The position numbers were made by a program, and so were the translations under genes. Shown here piece by piece: positions 10,001 to 17,506 of a stretch of DNA of 37,878 nucleotides. The stretch is from Chryseolinea sp. (GTDB taxonomy: Bacteria > Bacteroidota > Bacteroidia > Cytophagales > Cyclobacteriaceae). Below the pieces are notes generated by a model. The model was not told the DNA's origin, did no database searches, and saw only the letters and a program-made list of their open reading frames with translations. Position 1 is the stretch's first letter; the number at the start of each line of letters is the position of its first letter. Where the stretch lies: positions 1 to 37,878 of the forward strand of contig JAICGJ010000036.1 of assembly GCA_025923195.1 (NCBI GenBank), written 5' to 3'.

Positions 10001-10671
10001 TGACAAGTCCATATGGCTTTATCTGGTCAGATGCACCTGCAGGGGACCATGCCCTGACAGCCAAAGCAACGGACAACCTTGGTGCTACCAGTACTTCTGC
10101 CATAGTAAACATATCTGTAGTTAATCCTGTGAGTCCTACAGTTGACGCTGGTGAAGATCAGGTCTTGACACTTCCGGATAATTCGCTGACATTGACTCCA
10201 TCAATTGTTGCAGCCTCACCTGTTGAATACAACTGGATTCAAGTCGAAGGACCGACTACGGTGTCGATGTCCAGTCCAAACAGCGAACAACTCAGCCTTA
10301 CGGATCTGATTGAAGGTACTTACGTATTTGAGCTTTCAGTTACGGACGATAATGGGCTCACGAGTGCCGACGAGATTAGGGTAACCGTTGTTTCCCCGGC
10401 CGAAACAACTGCGACAGCTATACCCAGATTCTTTTCACCTAACGATGATGGCAATGGCGACCTGTGGGAATGGCAAGATACAGAGACGTACGAGAATTCA
10501 TTATTGACTATATTCAACCGAGCAGGTCAGAAAATATTCGAAACAGTTTCCTATAACAATACCTGGGATGGAAAATTGGATGGTCAGCCCCTTCAGGCAG
10601 GTGATTACTATTACGTCATACGACTGGCCGACCTTACCGATATCAGAGGTGCAGTACGGATCATACGCTAA
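7057..10671 (+). CDS. Secreted beta-helix protein with Ig-like repeats and T9SS type-B sorting domain, 1204 aa
   Basis: Residues 1-19 are a signal peptide ending in LLARD. Residues 20 to about 640 form a right-handed parallel beta-helix of the polysaccharide-lyase/DUF1565 kind: it opens with DYFVGGPGASDNNPGTAAQP and contains many Asn- and Gly-rich coils such as NYHHNWIHDSGAPDG. Four Big-type Ig-like domains follow at about 651-744, 745-838, 838-930 and 931-1024, all sharing KVEFFSGTTKL. A PKD/REJ-like domain (GEDQVLTLPDNSLTLTPS) lies at about 1027-1118. The last 84 residues (FFSPNDDGNGDLWEW to DYYYVIRLAD) match the gliding-motility-associated C-terminal domain, i.e. a T9SS type-B signal. The protein is therefore expected at the cell surface or in the medium, and a polysaccharide is the likely target. 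Catalytic residues could not be assigned. It is monocistronic, with a start 38 bases after an inverted repeat. Confidence 0.9.
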   Translation: MNRILLVILFVVSVCELLARDYFVGGPGASDNNPGTAAQPFATIQKAASVAVAGDVVKIRSGIYRETIVVANSGSAGNPITFQPDQSATVLISGLNVIDNNGWTVHNGNIYKKTITLPVNGFNTSTTRPAGLENSNTIIYANQIFKDGEMMFEARWPKVNTFADLFDRSKLRQRSDILVWEPGYLQDNGLPLPAPGLVGATIVSNGWFMTETKTITSHSGNQLNHANIWDNTMTGKWSRKRYYLTGKLALLTQAKEWHYENGTLYFWQPGGGMPSGTIEYKARNWAFDIRGKSNITIAGLTFKGCDPAVGNGASVNTIIDNIRASYMNHHVRHDVWEWQGVGMSKMFGIKLLGANSVIKNSELHSSGSSGVWLGPNCRAENNLMHDIGYVGYWANPISLWDRDGGQVITKNTIYRTGRSCFDFGYNWNGQHLNVEVSYNDFSQYGLISQDVGATYVWGQCVLTGLNYHHNWIHDSGAPDGPEVGINVGIYFDQSTGPGNIHHNVTWNCGAADLYHETNNETRHSGAELNIYNNTFANVGGPYPRSYVTYRATPLDVQRNNIYRSQLIFATGSSGNVAYALFPQVNPQFVGTGQGGLVYQLRAGSPAINAGVVIPGYTDGSVGAPDIGAYEFGGPAWVPGYTPVPFGNQAANTPPTGAITAPANNATFAQGSPITITASASDANGSVAKVEFFSGTTKLGEDATSPYSFVWNGAATGTHSLTVKVTDNQNAVGTSAAISITVNTNTTPTVAITAPANAATFDTGVPITISATAADADGSVTKVEFFSGTTKLGEDLTSPYSFVWNTATAGGYSITAKATDNQNSVATSTAIDITVINVAKKPKVSMSRPGNSAKFTIGEPITLTALATDDDGTITKVEFFSGTTKLSEDLTSPYSFIWGNAAAGDHSLTAKATDNDNNTTISAAVLINVGTNSPPVVLITAPLTGAQIMSGNAISITASASDANGAVAKVEFFSGTTKLGEDLTSPYGFIWSDAPAGDHALTAKATDNLGATSTSAIVNISVVNPVSPTVDAGEDQVLTLPDNSLTLTPSIVAASPVEYNWIQVEGPTTVSMSSPNSEQLSLTDLIEGTYVFELSVTDDNGLTSADEIRVTVVSPAETTATAIPRFFSPNDDGNGDLWEWQDTETYENSLLTIFNRAGQKIFETVSYNNTWDGKLDGQPLQAGDYYYVIRLADLTDIRGAVRIIR
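9008..10130 (+). repeat. Four tandem Ig-like domain repeats inside the secreted protein gene
   Basis: Four direct repeats of about 280 bases. The core encoding KVEFFSGTTKL recurs at about 9118, 9399, 9681 and 9958. Protein identity is complete in the core, while the DNA differs at many third positions. Confidence 0.85.
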
Positions 10672-10689
10672 GTTCGGATGCAACAATAG

Positions 10690-11409
10690 CTAACGGTTTG
10701 AGGTGGGTAGTGCGTCCATCATACTTCTGAGCGCCTGCATGGGGAGCAAAGTAGATGGTGGACCTTCATTTACTATTTCACCGTGCTCAATTAAGAATAC
10801 CCGCTTCGAAAGCGTTATAACCTCGAGGATATCGTGACTGACCAATATCGTTGTCAGTTGGTATTGTTGATGGACCTTCAGGATATATTCCTGAATTTTG
10901 AACCTTAGGGTTGTATCCAACGCCGACATGGGCTCGTCGAGTAGCAAAATTTTGGGTTGACGTACGATAGATCTCGCGAGGGCTACCCGCTGTTGCTGGC
11001 CGCCGGACAGCACGTCCGGTTTCTTATCAGACAAACTCGAGAGTTCCATGAGTTCAAGGAGTTCGTCAATTACAGAATGGGATTGATTTCTTCTAATGGC
11101 GTACTCGAGGTTTTCCTTAACTGTCATATTTGGAAAGAGGGCATAATCCTGGAAGACAATGCCAACATTGCGGACCTGAGGCTTGAGATCTATTCTCTGT
11201 GACGAGTCGAACCATGTCTCGCCAGCGACGGAAATTGTGCCCTCATCTGGCACCGCCAGTCCACAAAGCATTCGGAGTATAGTGGTTTTTCCGGCGCCCG
11301 AAGGACCATAGAGTGTTACCAATTCACCAGGTTCAACTTTGAACGCTACGTTCAGCTGCATTTCGCCCTTCGCGGAAAACAACCTTTTTTTGACGCTAAC
11401 CTCAATCAT
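10690..11409 (-). CDS. modC: Molybdate ABC transporter ATP-binding protein
   Basis: ABC ATPase with Walker A GPSGAGKTT (35-43), Q-loop VFQDYALFP (about 85-93), signature LSGGQQQR (134-141), Walker B ILLLDEP (154-160) and switch His in VSHD (192). The order with a ModB-type permease and a ModE-like regulator identifies the substrate as molybdate or tungstate. At 239 residues it has only the nucleotide-binding domain and lacks the C-terminal TOBE/mop domain of the longer ModC proteins. Its ATG overlaps the modB stop by four bases. It energises oxyanion uptake at the cytoplasmic face of the inner membrane. Confidence 0.88.
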   Translation of the reverse strand: MIEVSVKKRLFSAKGEMQLNVAFKVEPGELVTLYGPSGAGKTTILRMLCGLAVPDEGTISVAGETWFDSSQRIDLKPQVRNVGIVFQDYALFPNMTVKENLEYAIRRNQSHSVIDELLELMELSSLSDKKPDVLSGGQQQRVALARSIVRQPKILLLDEPMSALDTTLRFKIQEYILKVHQQYQLTTILVSHDILEVITLSKRVFLIEHGEIVNEGPPSTLLPMQALRSMMDALPTSNR

Positions 11410-12080
11410 ACTACTCTGTTTACGCGCGATGGTGAATTGACAAAGTATACTATGGAAAGTGTAAGCAGCGCAAAAATGAGCAATGTAATGGCGTACATAT
11501 TCGCTTGGCTATAATTCATGGCTTCCACTTCATCATATAATGCAATGGAAACCACACGCGTTTCGCGCGGAATATTCCCCCCCACCATCAGGACTACACC
11601 AAATTCGCCAACGGTATGTGCAAAGGCAAGAACAATCCCGGTTATCACTGAAGCACGGACGTTGGGAAGCAGCACTCTGACAAGCGTTGTTAGCCTGCCC
11701 TTTCCTAATGTATATGAAGCTTCGATAATGGATTGAGGAACCATTTTCAACCCATTATAAATCGGCTGAACCATGAATGGAAGACTGTACAGTATCGAGG
11801 CAATGACGAGTCCTTCAAATGTAAATACAAGGCGAAGGTTGAAATAACGCTCGAGAAAACTTCCAAATACGTTCTGCGGACTGAAGGCCAAGAGCAGATA
11901 AAATCCCAACACCGATGGTGGTAAGATCAGCGGCAGGCTTACTAGGGCCTCAGCAACGTATTTTATTTTATGACGGCTAAACGTCAGCCAATAAGCGAGC
12001 GGTACACTCACAAAAAATAAAATGATAGTCGTGACGGTGGCAAGTTTAAATGTCAGAAAAATGGGATGGGCATCAATCAT
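11406..12080 (-). CDS. modB: Molybdate ABC transporter permease
   Basis: A 224-residue protein with five or six membrane helices. It carries the permease coupling (EAA) loop as EASYTLGKGRLTTLVRVLLP, followed by HTVGEFGVVLMVGGNIP, which is typical of ModB/CysT permeases. The start is the ATG at 12078-12080. It is translationally coupled to modC (4-base overlap). Normally a periplasmic ModA precedes it; here only about 200 bases of non-coding DNA separate it from the ModE-like gene. Confidence 0.88.
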   Translation of the reverse strand: MIDAHPIFLTFKLATVTTIILFFVSVPLAYWLTFSRHKIKYVAEALVSLPLILPPSVLGFYLLLAFSPQNVFGSFLERYFNLRLVFTFEGLVIASILYSLPFMVQPIYNGLKMVPQSIIEASYTLGKGRLTTLVRVLLPNVRASVITGIVLAFAHTVGEFGVVLMVGGNIPRETRVVSIALYDEVEAMNYSQANMYAITLLIFALLTLSIVYFVNSPSRVNRVV

Positions 12081-12127
12081 GAAAAATAATTTAAGGCACC
12101 TGCAATTCTACAATTCAATAATGGAAG

Positions 12128-12135
12128 CAAAGGTG
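12128..12135 (-). promoter_or_regulatory. Possible -7 element for modBC
   Basis: On the minus strand CACCTTTG, one mismatch from TAnnTTTG, lies 47 bases before the modB ATG. No good TTG was seen at the usual distance. Confidence 0.25.
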
Positions 12136-12192
12136 CGTAATTTCCGCCTTATTTCAGGAAAGAAAAAAATGTTTAACAGTTGATGACATTGC

Positions 12193-12214
12193 GATATGTA
12201 AGTTCGGCTATATC
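12193..12214. promoter_or_regulatory. Possible ModE-type operator
   Basis: GATAT and ATATC half-sites separated by 12 bases, in the only gap between the ModE-like gene and modB and about 60 bases upstream of the candidate -7 element. The classical ModE site is also an AT-rich palindrome with TATAT-like arms, but the match here is short, so this is tentative. Confidence 0.22.
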
Positions 12215-12289
12215 CTTTGTTTGAAGAAACCAAACCGTGGGTGAGAGGGGCACAGGCCATGATACTTGTCTTGTTTATGTTCCCCAAGC

Positions 12290-12643
12290 CTATATCAGCT
12301 TGAGAATACGCATGTTTTTATCGACAATAGTATGCAACTTATCGTTTAGCTTTTGATATGCCTTCAGCATAGCTAAGCCGCGCTCCGTCAACTCAGTTCC
12401 TCCTCCTCTTTGTCCTCCTTTATGTGCAATCACGTAGGGCTTTTGTGCCTGTGTATTGAGACCTTCAATCATTGCCCATGCTTTCTTATATGACATTCCC
12501 ATCGATTGTGCAGCCTTGGAAATCGAACCTGTTTGTTGTATGAGCTGTAAAAGTTCAGCCCGACCGGGACCGAAGAATCGCTCGCCGTCGATGTCGATCC
12601 AGCATCGGACCCTGAGCTGTTTACCCCTAGATTTTGTGCGCAT
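12290..12643 (-). CDS. ModE-like winged-helix molybdate regulator (DNA-binding domain only)
   Basis: About 117 residues with the LysR/ModE-type winged helix. GRAELLQLIQQTGSISKAAQ and MGMSYKKAWAMIEGLN form the helix-turn-helix, and GGQRGGGTELTERGLAML forms the wing. This is the N-terminal domain of ModE. The molybdate-binding TOBE/mop domains are absent, as in many short ModE homologues, so how it would sense molybdate is unclear. The frame extends to a GTG at 12664, but the ATG at 12643 is preferred. It precedes modBC on the same strand by about 210 bases and probably controls them. Confidence 0.8.
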   Translation of the reverse strand: MRTKSRGKQLRVRCWIDIDGERFFGPGRAELLQLIQQTGSISKAAQSMGMSYKKAWAMIEGLNTQAQKPYVIAHKGGQRGGGTELTERGLAMLKAYQKLNDKLHTIVDKNMRILKLI

Positions 12644-12711
12644 TACGTATACTTTCTTTGACACTTAAAGCATGCCTATCCAACTGACCAGACTTCAAAA
12701 GTTAACTTATA

Positions 12712-13047
12712 TTATCTCTGTTTCTCTATTTTGCTTTCGTCGAGCTCGATGCTAAAACCTCGTTTGGCTGGGAGTTTCAATACTGCATTGGAGGTGAGCA
12801 GAGGTTCCTTTTGAAAGTGCATTCTATGCGCCACATGCAATACCGGGTACTCTATAAGGGCGCAAACCTCTGATGATCGGCTCCCGACCACATGCAGCGC
12901 CACATGAACGCTAGGGTCACTGGGAAATACCTTTACCTCGAACGCCGGTGCAATACTGCATATCTTAGCCAATTCACTCACACGGTGGACATTTGCAAGC
13001 GCGCACGCATGCGTCAACTTTGAAACAAATTGCCGGAGGGAACTCAT
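12712..13047 (-). CDS. Hypothetical protein, 111 aa
   Basis: Not recognised. ATG start, no signal peptide. The C-terminal half shows two likely beta strands (VHVALHVVGSRS, CALIEYPVLHVAHRM) and ends in a charged helix. The protein has several Cys and His residues (two Cys near residues 15 and 31, another near 82). It lies between the ModE-like gene and the cyclase gene on the same strand, about 70 bases from each, so it could belong to either transcription unit. A molybdenum-related role is possible from position alone but unsupported. Confidence 0.5.
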   Translation of the reverse strand: MSSLRQFVSKLTHACALANVHRVSELAKICSIAPAFEVKVFPSDPSVHVALHVVGSRSSEVCALIEYPVLHVAHRMHFQKEPLLTSNAVLKLPAKRGFSIELDESKIEKQR

Positions 13048-13115
13048 GATGCAACAGCAATGTATAAAACTTTGCCCTTATTTTCCGTATAGGTTTGGTG
13101 CCGCCGACTCCCGGG

Positions 13116-14201
13116 TTATACGCTTAGTGTACTGAGCAGAACTTCCTTCTCTTTTCCTCTCAGCTTGATTGAACCCAACTGCCGGGCTGCATAATTGTTA
13201 GGGAGTCCCAATACAGCGAGCAGGTCTGCAGATGTCAAGATCTCAGCATTAAATTCCTTGCACATTGTTAAAATCCTGGACGTGGTATTCAAGACGTCGC
13301 CGGAATAGGTAATGTCCCGTTTGATCAGCCCTACTTCTCCGGCCACAACTTTACCATAGTGGAGCCCAGCTTTAAATGAAGGAACAAGCCCATAGCGTTC
13401 TATATACTTCTTCTTGATCTTTTCTAAATACACCTTAATATCAAAGAAGCATTTCACACATTGGCTGTTCTTGATACCATCTTCATATTTCCATGCCACG
13501 ATTACTTCATCGCCAACATATTGGTATATCTCTCCGTTGTTATCAAGGATTGGATTGGTGATATCAGAAAAGAAATCCTTCAAGAGCTCGTGGTATTTCT
13601 CATCTCCAAGTTGTTCCGCAATGGAAGTTGAAGAATTGAGGTCAAGGAACATAAAGATTCTTTTTTCCTCTTTGGGCGTGTTGTATTTGCCACGGATTAT
13701 ATTCCCCAAAGCACCTTGTCCGAATTTGCTGTTGATCTGTAAAAGCAATTGCGTCAGCGCCACCACTATGGACCAGCTTAAGACATTTTTGGCTCGAGAA
13801 GTGTCCATCAAAAAGGTTTTAAGGGCACTTATAGAAGCAGGGTCTGAAATAGGTTTACCTGTGCGAATAGGAACAGTAATTATTCCCAGGGCAGCAATGA
13901 TAAGGAGGATGACAACGACAAAGGAAACACTTACCGCTATCAGCGTGTAGCCATATGATTTATCTTGATATTTTACATTGACAAAAAAAATAAGAAAGGT
14001 CCCACCGAGCATCGAGCCCATGAATGCAGACCCCATATTCGTTGCTAACGAAAAGGCCAGAGAATATTCCGCAGTCGGCCCTCGCGAATAACCAGTGTGG
14101 AGAACCAAATGATCATAGACGGCCATCATAAAGCCAACTATCAGCCAGGCCAAAGTAAGTATCGCCAGTTGTTTCAGCTTGATTTGAGTCCGTCTATTCA
14201 A
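13116..14201 (-). CDS. Membrane class III adenylate/guanylate cyclase
   Basis: The N-terminal part (1-155) has about four membrane helices with short loops. A class III cyclase domain follows at about 180-361. The metal-binding Asp are D187 (FMFLDLNSST) and D231 (YVGDEVIVAW). The transition-state residues N305 and R309 are present in DVLNTTSRI, and the KAGLHYGKVVAGEVG strand-helix is intact. At the base-recognition positions the canonical Lys is Gln (Q227) and the canonical Asp is Thr (T298), so substrate preference (ATP or GTP) cannot be taken for granted. It probably converts a nucleoside triphosphate to a cyclic monophosphate at the inner membrane. A Crp-type regulator lies about 5 kb away. 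It follows the 91-residue gene by 13 bases, so the two probably form an operon. Confidence 0.85.
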   Translation of the reverse strand: MNRRTQIKLKQLAILTLAWLIVGFMMAVYDHLVLHTGYSRGPTAEYSLAFSLATNMGSAFMGSMLGGTFLIFFVNVKYQDKSYGYTLIAVSVSFVVVILLIIAALGIITVPIRTGKPISDPASISALKTFLMDTSRAKNVLSWSIVVALTQLLLQINSKFGQGALGNIIRGKYNTPKEEKRIFMFLDLNSSTSIAEQLGDEKYHELLKDFFSDITNPILDNNGEIYQYVGDEVIVAWKYEDGIKNSQCVKCFFDIKVYLEKIKKKYIERYGLVPSFKAGLHYGKVVAGEVGLIKRDITYSGDVLNTTSRILTMCKEFNAEILTSADLLAVLGLPNNYAARQLGSIKLRGKEKEVLLSTLSV

Positions 14202-14214
14202 AGCTGCAACGTTA

Positions 14215-14490
14215 TCAGCTGTTATTCAATTCGGTGTCATGAGCAATCAAATTCCCATCGAAAAATGAATCATCGTCGGGTAAGATATGGGCTTGAAATC
14301 CAAAGTTCTTCACAAGCCCTATAATCTCATAGACCTCCGTCTCACTCTGAATGCCTTTTACACGGAGAATCCTATCGCAATCATCAAGGTCAAAGTTAGC
14401 GTGACAATGATCAAAATACTCATGGATCTTATTGACAAGTAACCTTGCAAGATCTCTATTGTCAACATCGGTTTTAAAAACTTCTATCAT
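14215..14490 (-). CDS. Small conserved-looking protein, 91 aa, cyclase partner
   Basis: Starts MIEVFKTDV and contains FDLDDCDRILRVKG followed by a helix and a strand. This beta-alpha-beta layout is like the ferredoxin-like fold of small metal-chaperone (HMA) domains, but the CxxC metal motif is absent. Function unknown. It ends 13 bases before the cyclase start and is probably cotranscribed. A perfect -7 element ends only eight bases before the ATG, so the mRNA may be almost leaderless. Confidence 0.65.
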   Translation of the reverse strand: MIEVFKTDVDNRDLARLLVNKIHEYFDHCHANFDLDDCDRILRVKGIQSETEVYEIIGLVKNFGFQAHILPDDDSFFDGNLIAHDTELNNS

Positions 14491-14497
14491 TGTACTA

Positions 14498-14505
14498 CAA
14501 ATTTA
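14498..14505 (-). promoter_or_regulatory. -7 promoter element for the small gene/cyclase operon
   Basis: Minus-strand TAAATTTG, a perfect TAnnTTTG. No TTG lies 17-23 bases upstream. Transcription would begin at or within a few bases of the ATG at 14490. Confidence 0.4.
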
Positions 14506-15355
14506 GTCTATCAAATCTCAAATACTGTGACACACAATTTAAAATGATGGTTGTAATTGTATTTTCTTGCTGTTCATCGCCAGGCCTTTATAATTCTGAA
14601 GCGCCAACACCATTCATAACAATGTGAACCGTGAGTGGTTTCTTGCCGCGAGGAAATTTCACAGTATCCAAAGCGTTTTAAAGTCCCATTCACACATTTT
14701 CATTTTCAAGACGTGCTTCCTAAACTCAACCGATAAGCAAACCGTTGTACCTACAAGTAACGATACGGTCAATTTTCCAGCACACCATAATTCATTCATT
14801 ATAACGCAGTTTTATTTTTACTGTTACTTGTTTTCCCTTATCACCACTTCCCCCACTCTATCCGGCAATAATGGATTAAGGCGACGCTGTCCATTGGGGC
14901 TCATTGTGCCTATGCATCCTGTCTAAGAAGTGAGGGGCTGCCACAATATCCGGACCTGTTTCAAAATTCCTACGTATAGGCCAATCGTGATTACAGTTCA
15001 GCTTTCTTCAAACGGCCATGAGCAAGTTCGTTTCATTTTAGGTCACTTTCGGCCAATCGTCGAGCCCTCAAACATCGTATCCAGTGTGGAAATTTTCTTC
15101 GTCCCATGTGAGCGGTAATGCACTTGTTCTTCGATATTTCCCAATTCATGTTTTATTGTCCTATAGCATCGATACTTAACAGCGACCCTATTAACATTCA
15201 ATGACTTATAAATAAGAAGTCAAATTTCCCGGATTGCAGCAGCTCCGCAATTTCCTGAAATACGTTCCTTGCCGTGCGTGCAACCTTATGGTTTTCAAAA
15301 TTATGGGAATCGTTTTGGTTTGGTGGCGTGCAAATCCGACATTGTGTAGGGTCGA

Positions 15356-15386
15356 TTGCGACAATTGACCTTATCTTCTAAATTTG
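15356..15386 (+). promoter_or_regulatory. Bacteroidota-type promoter of the GlxA-like gene
   Basis: TTG (15356-15358), 20 bases, TAAATTTG (15379-15386): a full match to TTG-N17-23-TAnnTTTG. The expected transcript start is about 25 bases before the ATG at 15419. Confidence 0.5.
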
Positions 15387-15418
15387 TAAATCAAGGCCGT
15401 TAAAAAATGTCGTGATGT

Positions 15419-16399
15419 ATGAAACACATAAGTATTTTAGTCCCAAATGAGGCTGTTCTGGCAAGTATCGACGATCCTCGTTATATGTTTACGGCTGCAA
15501 ATGAATTTTTGGAAGCTGCAGGAAAGCCCCCATTGTTTCAAGTTAAGCTGGTCGGATTGTCGAAAGAAGTAAAGTTGCATAAAGGGTCTTTTACGGTCCA
15601 CACCGACCATTTAATATCAGAGGTAAAAAAGACGGATCTCATTTTCGTTCCCGCGGTGATTGGCGACATCCCGTCTGCGCTGGAGCTAAACAAGGATTTT
15701 GTGCCCTGGTTAATAAAGCAGTATCGCCAGGGTGCAGAATTGGCGAGCTTGTGTATAGGTGCATTTCTACTAGCATCCACGGGGTTATTGAATGGTAAGA
15801 AGTGCTCGACGCATTGGAGATCGGCGAATCTTTTCAGGAGCATGTTTCCGGAAGTCAATCTGGTGGACGACAGAATTATTACCGAAGAACAAGGCCTTTA
15901 CTCAAGCGGAGGGGCGAACTCATACTGGAATTTGCTTCTGTACCTTCTCGAAAAATACACCGATCGTGAGATTGCAATTGTTGCATCGAAGGTATTTGCT
16001 GTGGAGATTGATCGGAAGAACCAGTCGGCATTCATAATGTTCAATGGCCAAAAGACACATGAAGATGAGCCCGTAAAAAAGGCGCAGGAATTTATCGAGA
16101 ATAATATTTCGGATCGGATTTCTGTTGAGGAACTGGCCTTGAAATTCGCTATTGGAAAGAGAAATTTTGAGCGCCGTTTTAAAAAGGCTACTAACAATAC
16201 CCCTGTGGAATATATGCAGCGCGTAAAAATTGAGGCAGCTAAGAAGTGTCTCGAAACCAGCAGAAAAAATGTTAACGAGGTAATGTATGATGTCGGCTAC
16301 ACAGATACGAAGGCATTTCGAACAGTATTCAAAAAAATTACGGGCCTATCCCCTATCGACTACAGAAATAAGTACAACAAGAAGTTGGCAGTGGCATAA
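15419..16399 (+). CDS. GlxA-like AraC-family regulator with DJ-1/PfpI domain, 326 aa
   Basis: Residues 1 to about 195 are a DJ-1/PfpI (class I glutamine amidotransferase-like) domain, with the nucleophile-elbow Cys at 112 (ASLCIGAF) and a His at 132 (STHWRS). Residues about 215-320 are an AraC HTH pair: ISVEELALKFAIGKRNFERR as the first helix-turn-helix, and NEVMYDVGYTDTKAFRTVFK as the second, closing with LSPIDYRNKY. Such GlxA-like proteins are one-component regulators of transport or catabolic genes, but the ligand here is unknown. The gene has its own promoter and converges with the monooxygenase gene, with 12 bases between them. Confidence 0.88.
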   Translation: MKHISILVPNEAVLASIDDPRYMFTAANEFLEAAGKPPLFQVKLVGLSKEVKLHKGSFTVHTDHLISEVKKTDLIFVPAVIGDIPSALELNKDFVPWLIKQYRQGAELASLCIGAFLLASTGLLNGKKCSTHWRSANLFRSMFPEVNLVDDRIITEEQGLYSSGGANSYWNLLLYLLEKYTDREIAIVASKVFAVEIDRKNQSAFIMFNGQKTHEDEPVKKAQEFIENNISDRISVEELALKFAIGKRNFERRFKKATNNTPVEYMQRVKIEAAKKCLETSRKNVNEVMYDVGYTDTKAFRTVFKKITGLSPIDYRNKYNKKLAVA

Positions 16400-16411
16400 T
16401 GGAGATTAATA

Positions 16412-17506
16412 TCAATGGGTCTGCAGGCGCCCGAAGCGAAAAAGACTGTGCTGACCTGCGGTATGAAAATTTCGCCAGACGCGATTAATCTCGTTTCTGG
16501 TATCAGCAGCCTCCAATCCACAGAAAGGATAAAGCTCGTTGATAATCTGCCTGCAGCTATTTGCCAGGTTGTGGCTAGCAAGACTTAGCTGTTCCAGCAT
16601 ATAGTTTGAGATAGCTGAGCGAGACGCTAGTGTATGCCAGACCAAGTCCGCCTGCCCGTAAAACTGGTACCGTGACAGATCCAGAGATGTGCGAGAATCA
16701 AGAATTTTTTTTATGATCATTTTGTGTTCCTTCTTTGGAACGATTTCCTCACAGAGATCAACAAACCTGCAAGTCATGCCAGACAGGTTCACCGCCAAGG
16801 TAGTTTCAGCAAGTTGTAAGAAGGGAAACTGAAAAACAGGATCACCTATCCATGCCTTTGATGGATCTATGATGAAAGCCCTATTCGATGGGATTGTCAT
16901 ATTTGTTACCTCAAATGAATGGCTGGCGGTCGCGATCATTCCCATAGAGCTCCAGGTAGAATGAATCTTAACCTCGTCCCTCTTCAAGACGAATGATTTT
17001 ACCAAACGACTACCGTCGTTGTTATATAATTGCGTTCCATTTTCTTTTACAAAGCAGTTGACCGTAAAAAAAGAAGCCAACGTCGCACCCGTTGCAAATC
17101 GCCAATAGCCATTGATTTCATATCCCGCATCCGTCTGGTTACTAATGCCAGTCACGGACCCACTGCCTGCAAAACAAATCTCGTCGGATGCAAATAGTTC
17201 GTGAGCCAGACCGGGATCAAGAAATCCGACGAACCATGCAGCGCCACTGCAGAGTGTCACAACCCAAGCGCTACTGCCATCTGTCCAACTTAGGCCCTCC
17301 TCTATCCTCAGAATCTCCGTGATGGGTAGCCCGAGCCCTCCAAATGATTTAGGCACATAGAGGTTAAACCAGTTCTGTGATTTTATGATAGCAAGTTGCT
17401 TATCATGTAGCTTCCTTAGCTGCTCTGCTTCATAACCAGCGTCTCGTATTTCGCTGGCCAGGGAAGCCGATATAAATTCACGAGGATGGTCGACGATTAC
17501 TTTCAA
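16412..17506 (-). CDS. Acyl-CoA-dehydrogenase-fold flavin monooxygenase, TPP-riboswitch operon
   Basis: A 364-residue protein with the acyl-CoA dehydrogenase fold: N-terminal helical domain (LYVPKSFGGLGLPITEILRI), middle beta domain (GYWRFATGATLASFF, MGMIATASHSFEV) and C-terminal helical domain. The C-terminus has R-x-W-R-N (342-346) and His353. These correspond to the R-x-W-R-D...H signature of two-component flavin monooxygenases such as HsaA and DszC; the catalytic Glu of true dehydrogenases is not evident. It probably uses reduced flavin and O2 on an unknown substrate and needs a reductase not encoded here. Translation starts at a TTG that overlaps the transporter stop (TTGA), with no ATG nearby, so the two are coupled. 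The upstream riboswitch implies control by thiamine pyrophosphate. The link to thiamine chemistry is inference. Confidence 0.82.
   Translation of the reverse strand: MKVIVDHPREFISASLASEIRDAGYEAEQLRKLHDKQLAIIKSQNWFNLYVPKSFGGLGLPITEILRIEEGLSWTDGSSAWVVTLCSGAAWFVGFLDPGLAHELFASDEICFAGSGSVTGISNQTDAGYEINGYWRFATGATLASFFTVNCFVKENGTQLYNNDGSRLVKSFVLKRDEVKIHSTWSSMGMIATASHSFEVTNMTIPSNRAFIIDPSKAWIGDPVFQFPFLQLAETTLAVNLSGMTCRFVDLCEEIVPKKEHKMIIKKILDSRTSLDLSRYQFYGQADLVWHTLASRSAISNYMLEQLSLASHNLANSCRQIINELYPFCGLEAADTRNEINRVWRNFHTAGQHSLFRFGRLQTH

Larger units (their letters stand above)
14491..15418. other. 928-base stretch without a convincing gene
   Basis: Between divergent genes. Frames of 100 residues at 14624-14926 and 62 residues at 14930-15118 on the plus strand have unprotein-like composition (many His, Cys and Phe, no domain). 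Only the promoter elements at both ends were identified. No tRNA or hairpin RNA was recognised, but a small RNA cannot be excluded. Confidence 0.4.

Noticed and set aside
9008-10130. Ig repeats as recent gene amplification
   Set aside because: Third-position differences are too many for recent copies; kept instead as an observation on constraint.
14624-15118. Two plus-strand frames (100 and 62 residues)
   Set aside because: Unprotein-like composition rich in His, Cys and Phe, no start context or domain; treated as chance.
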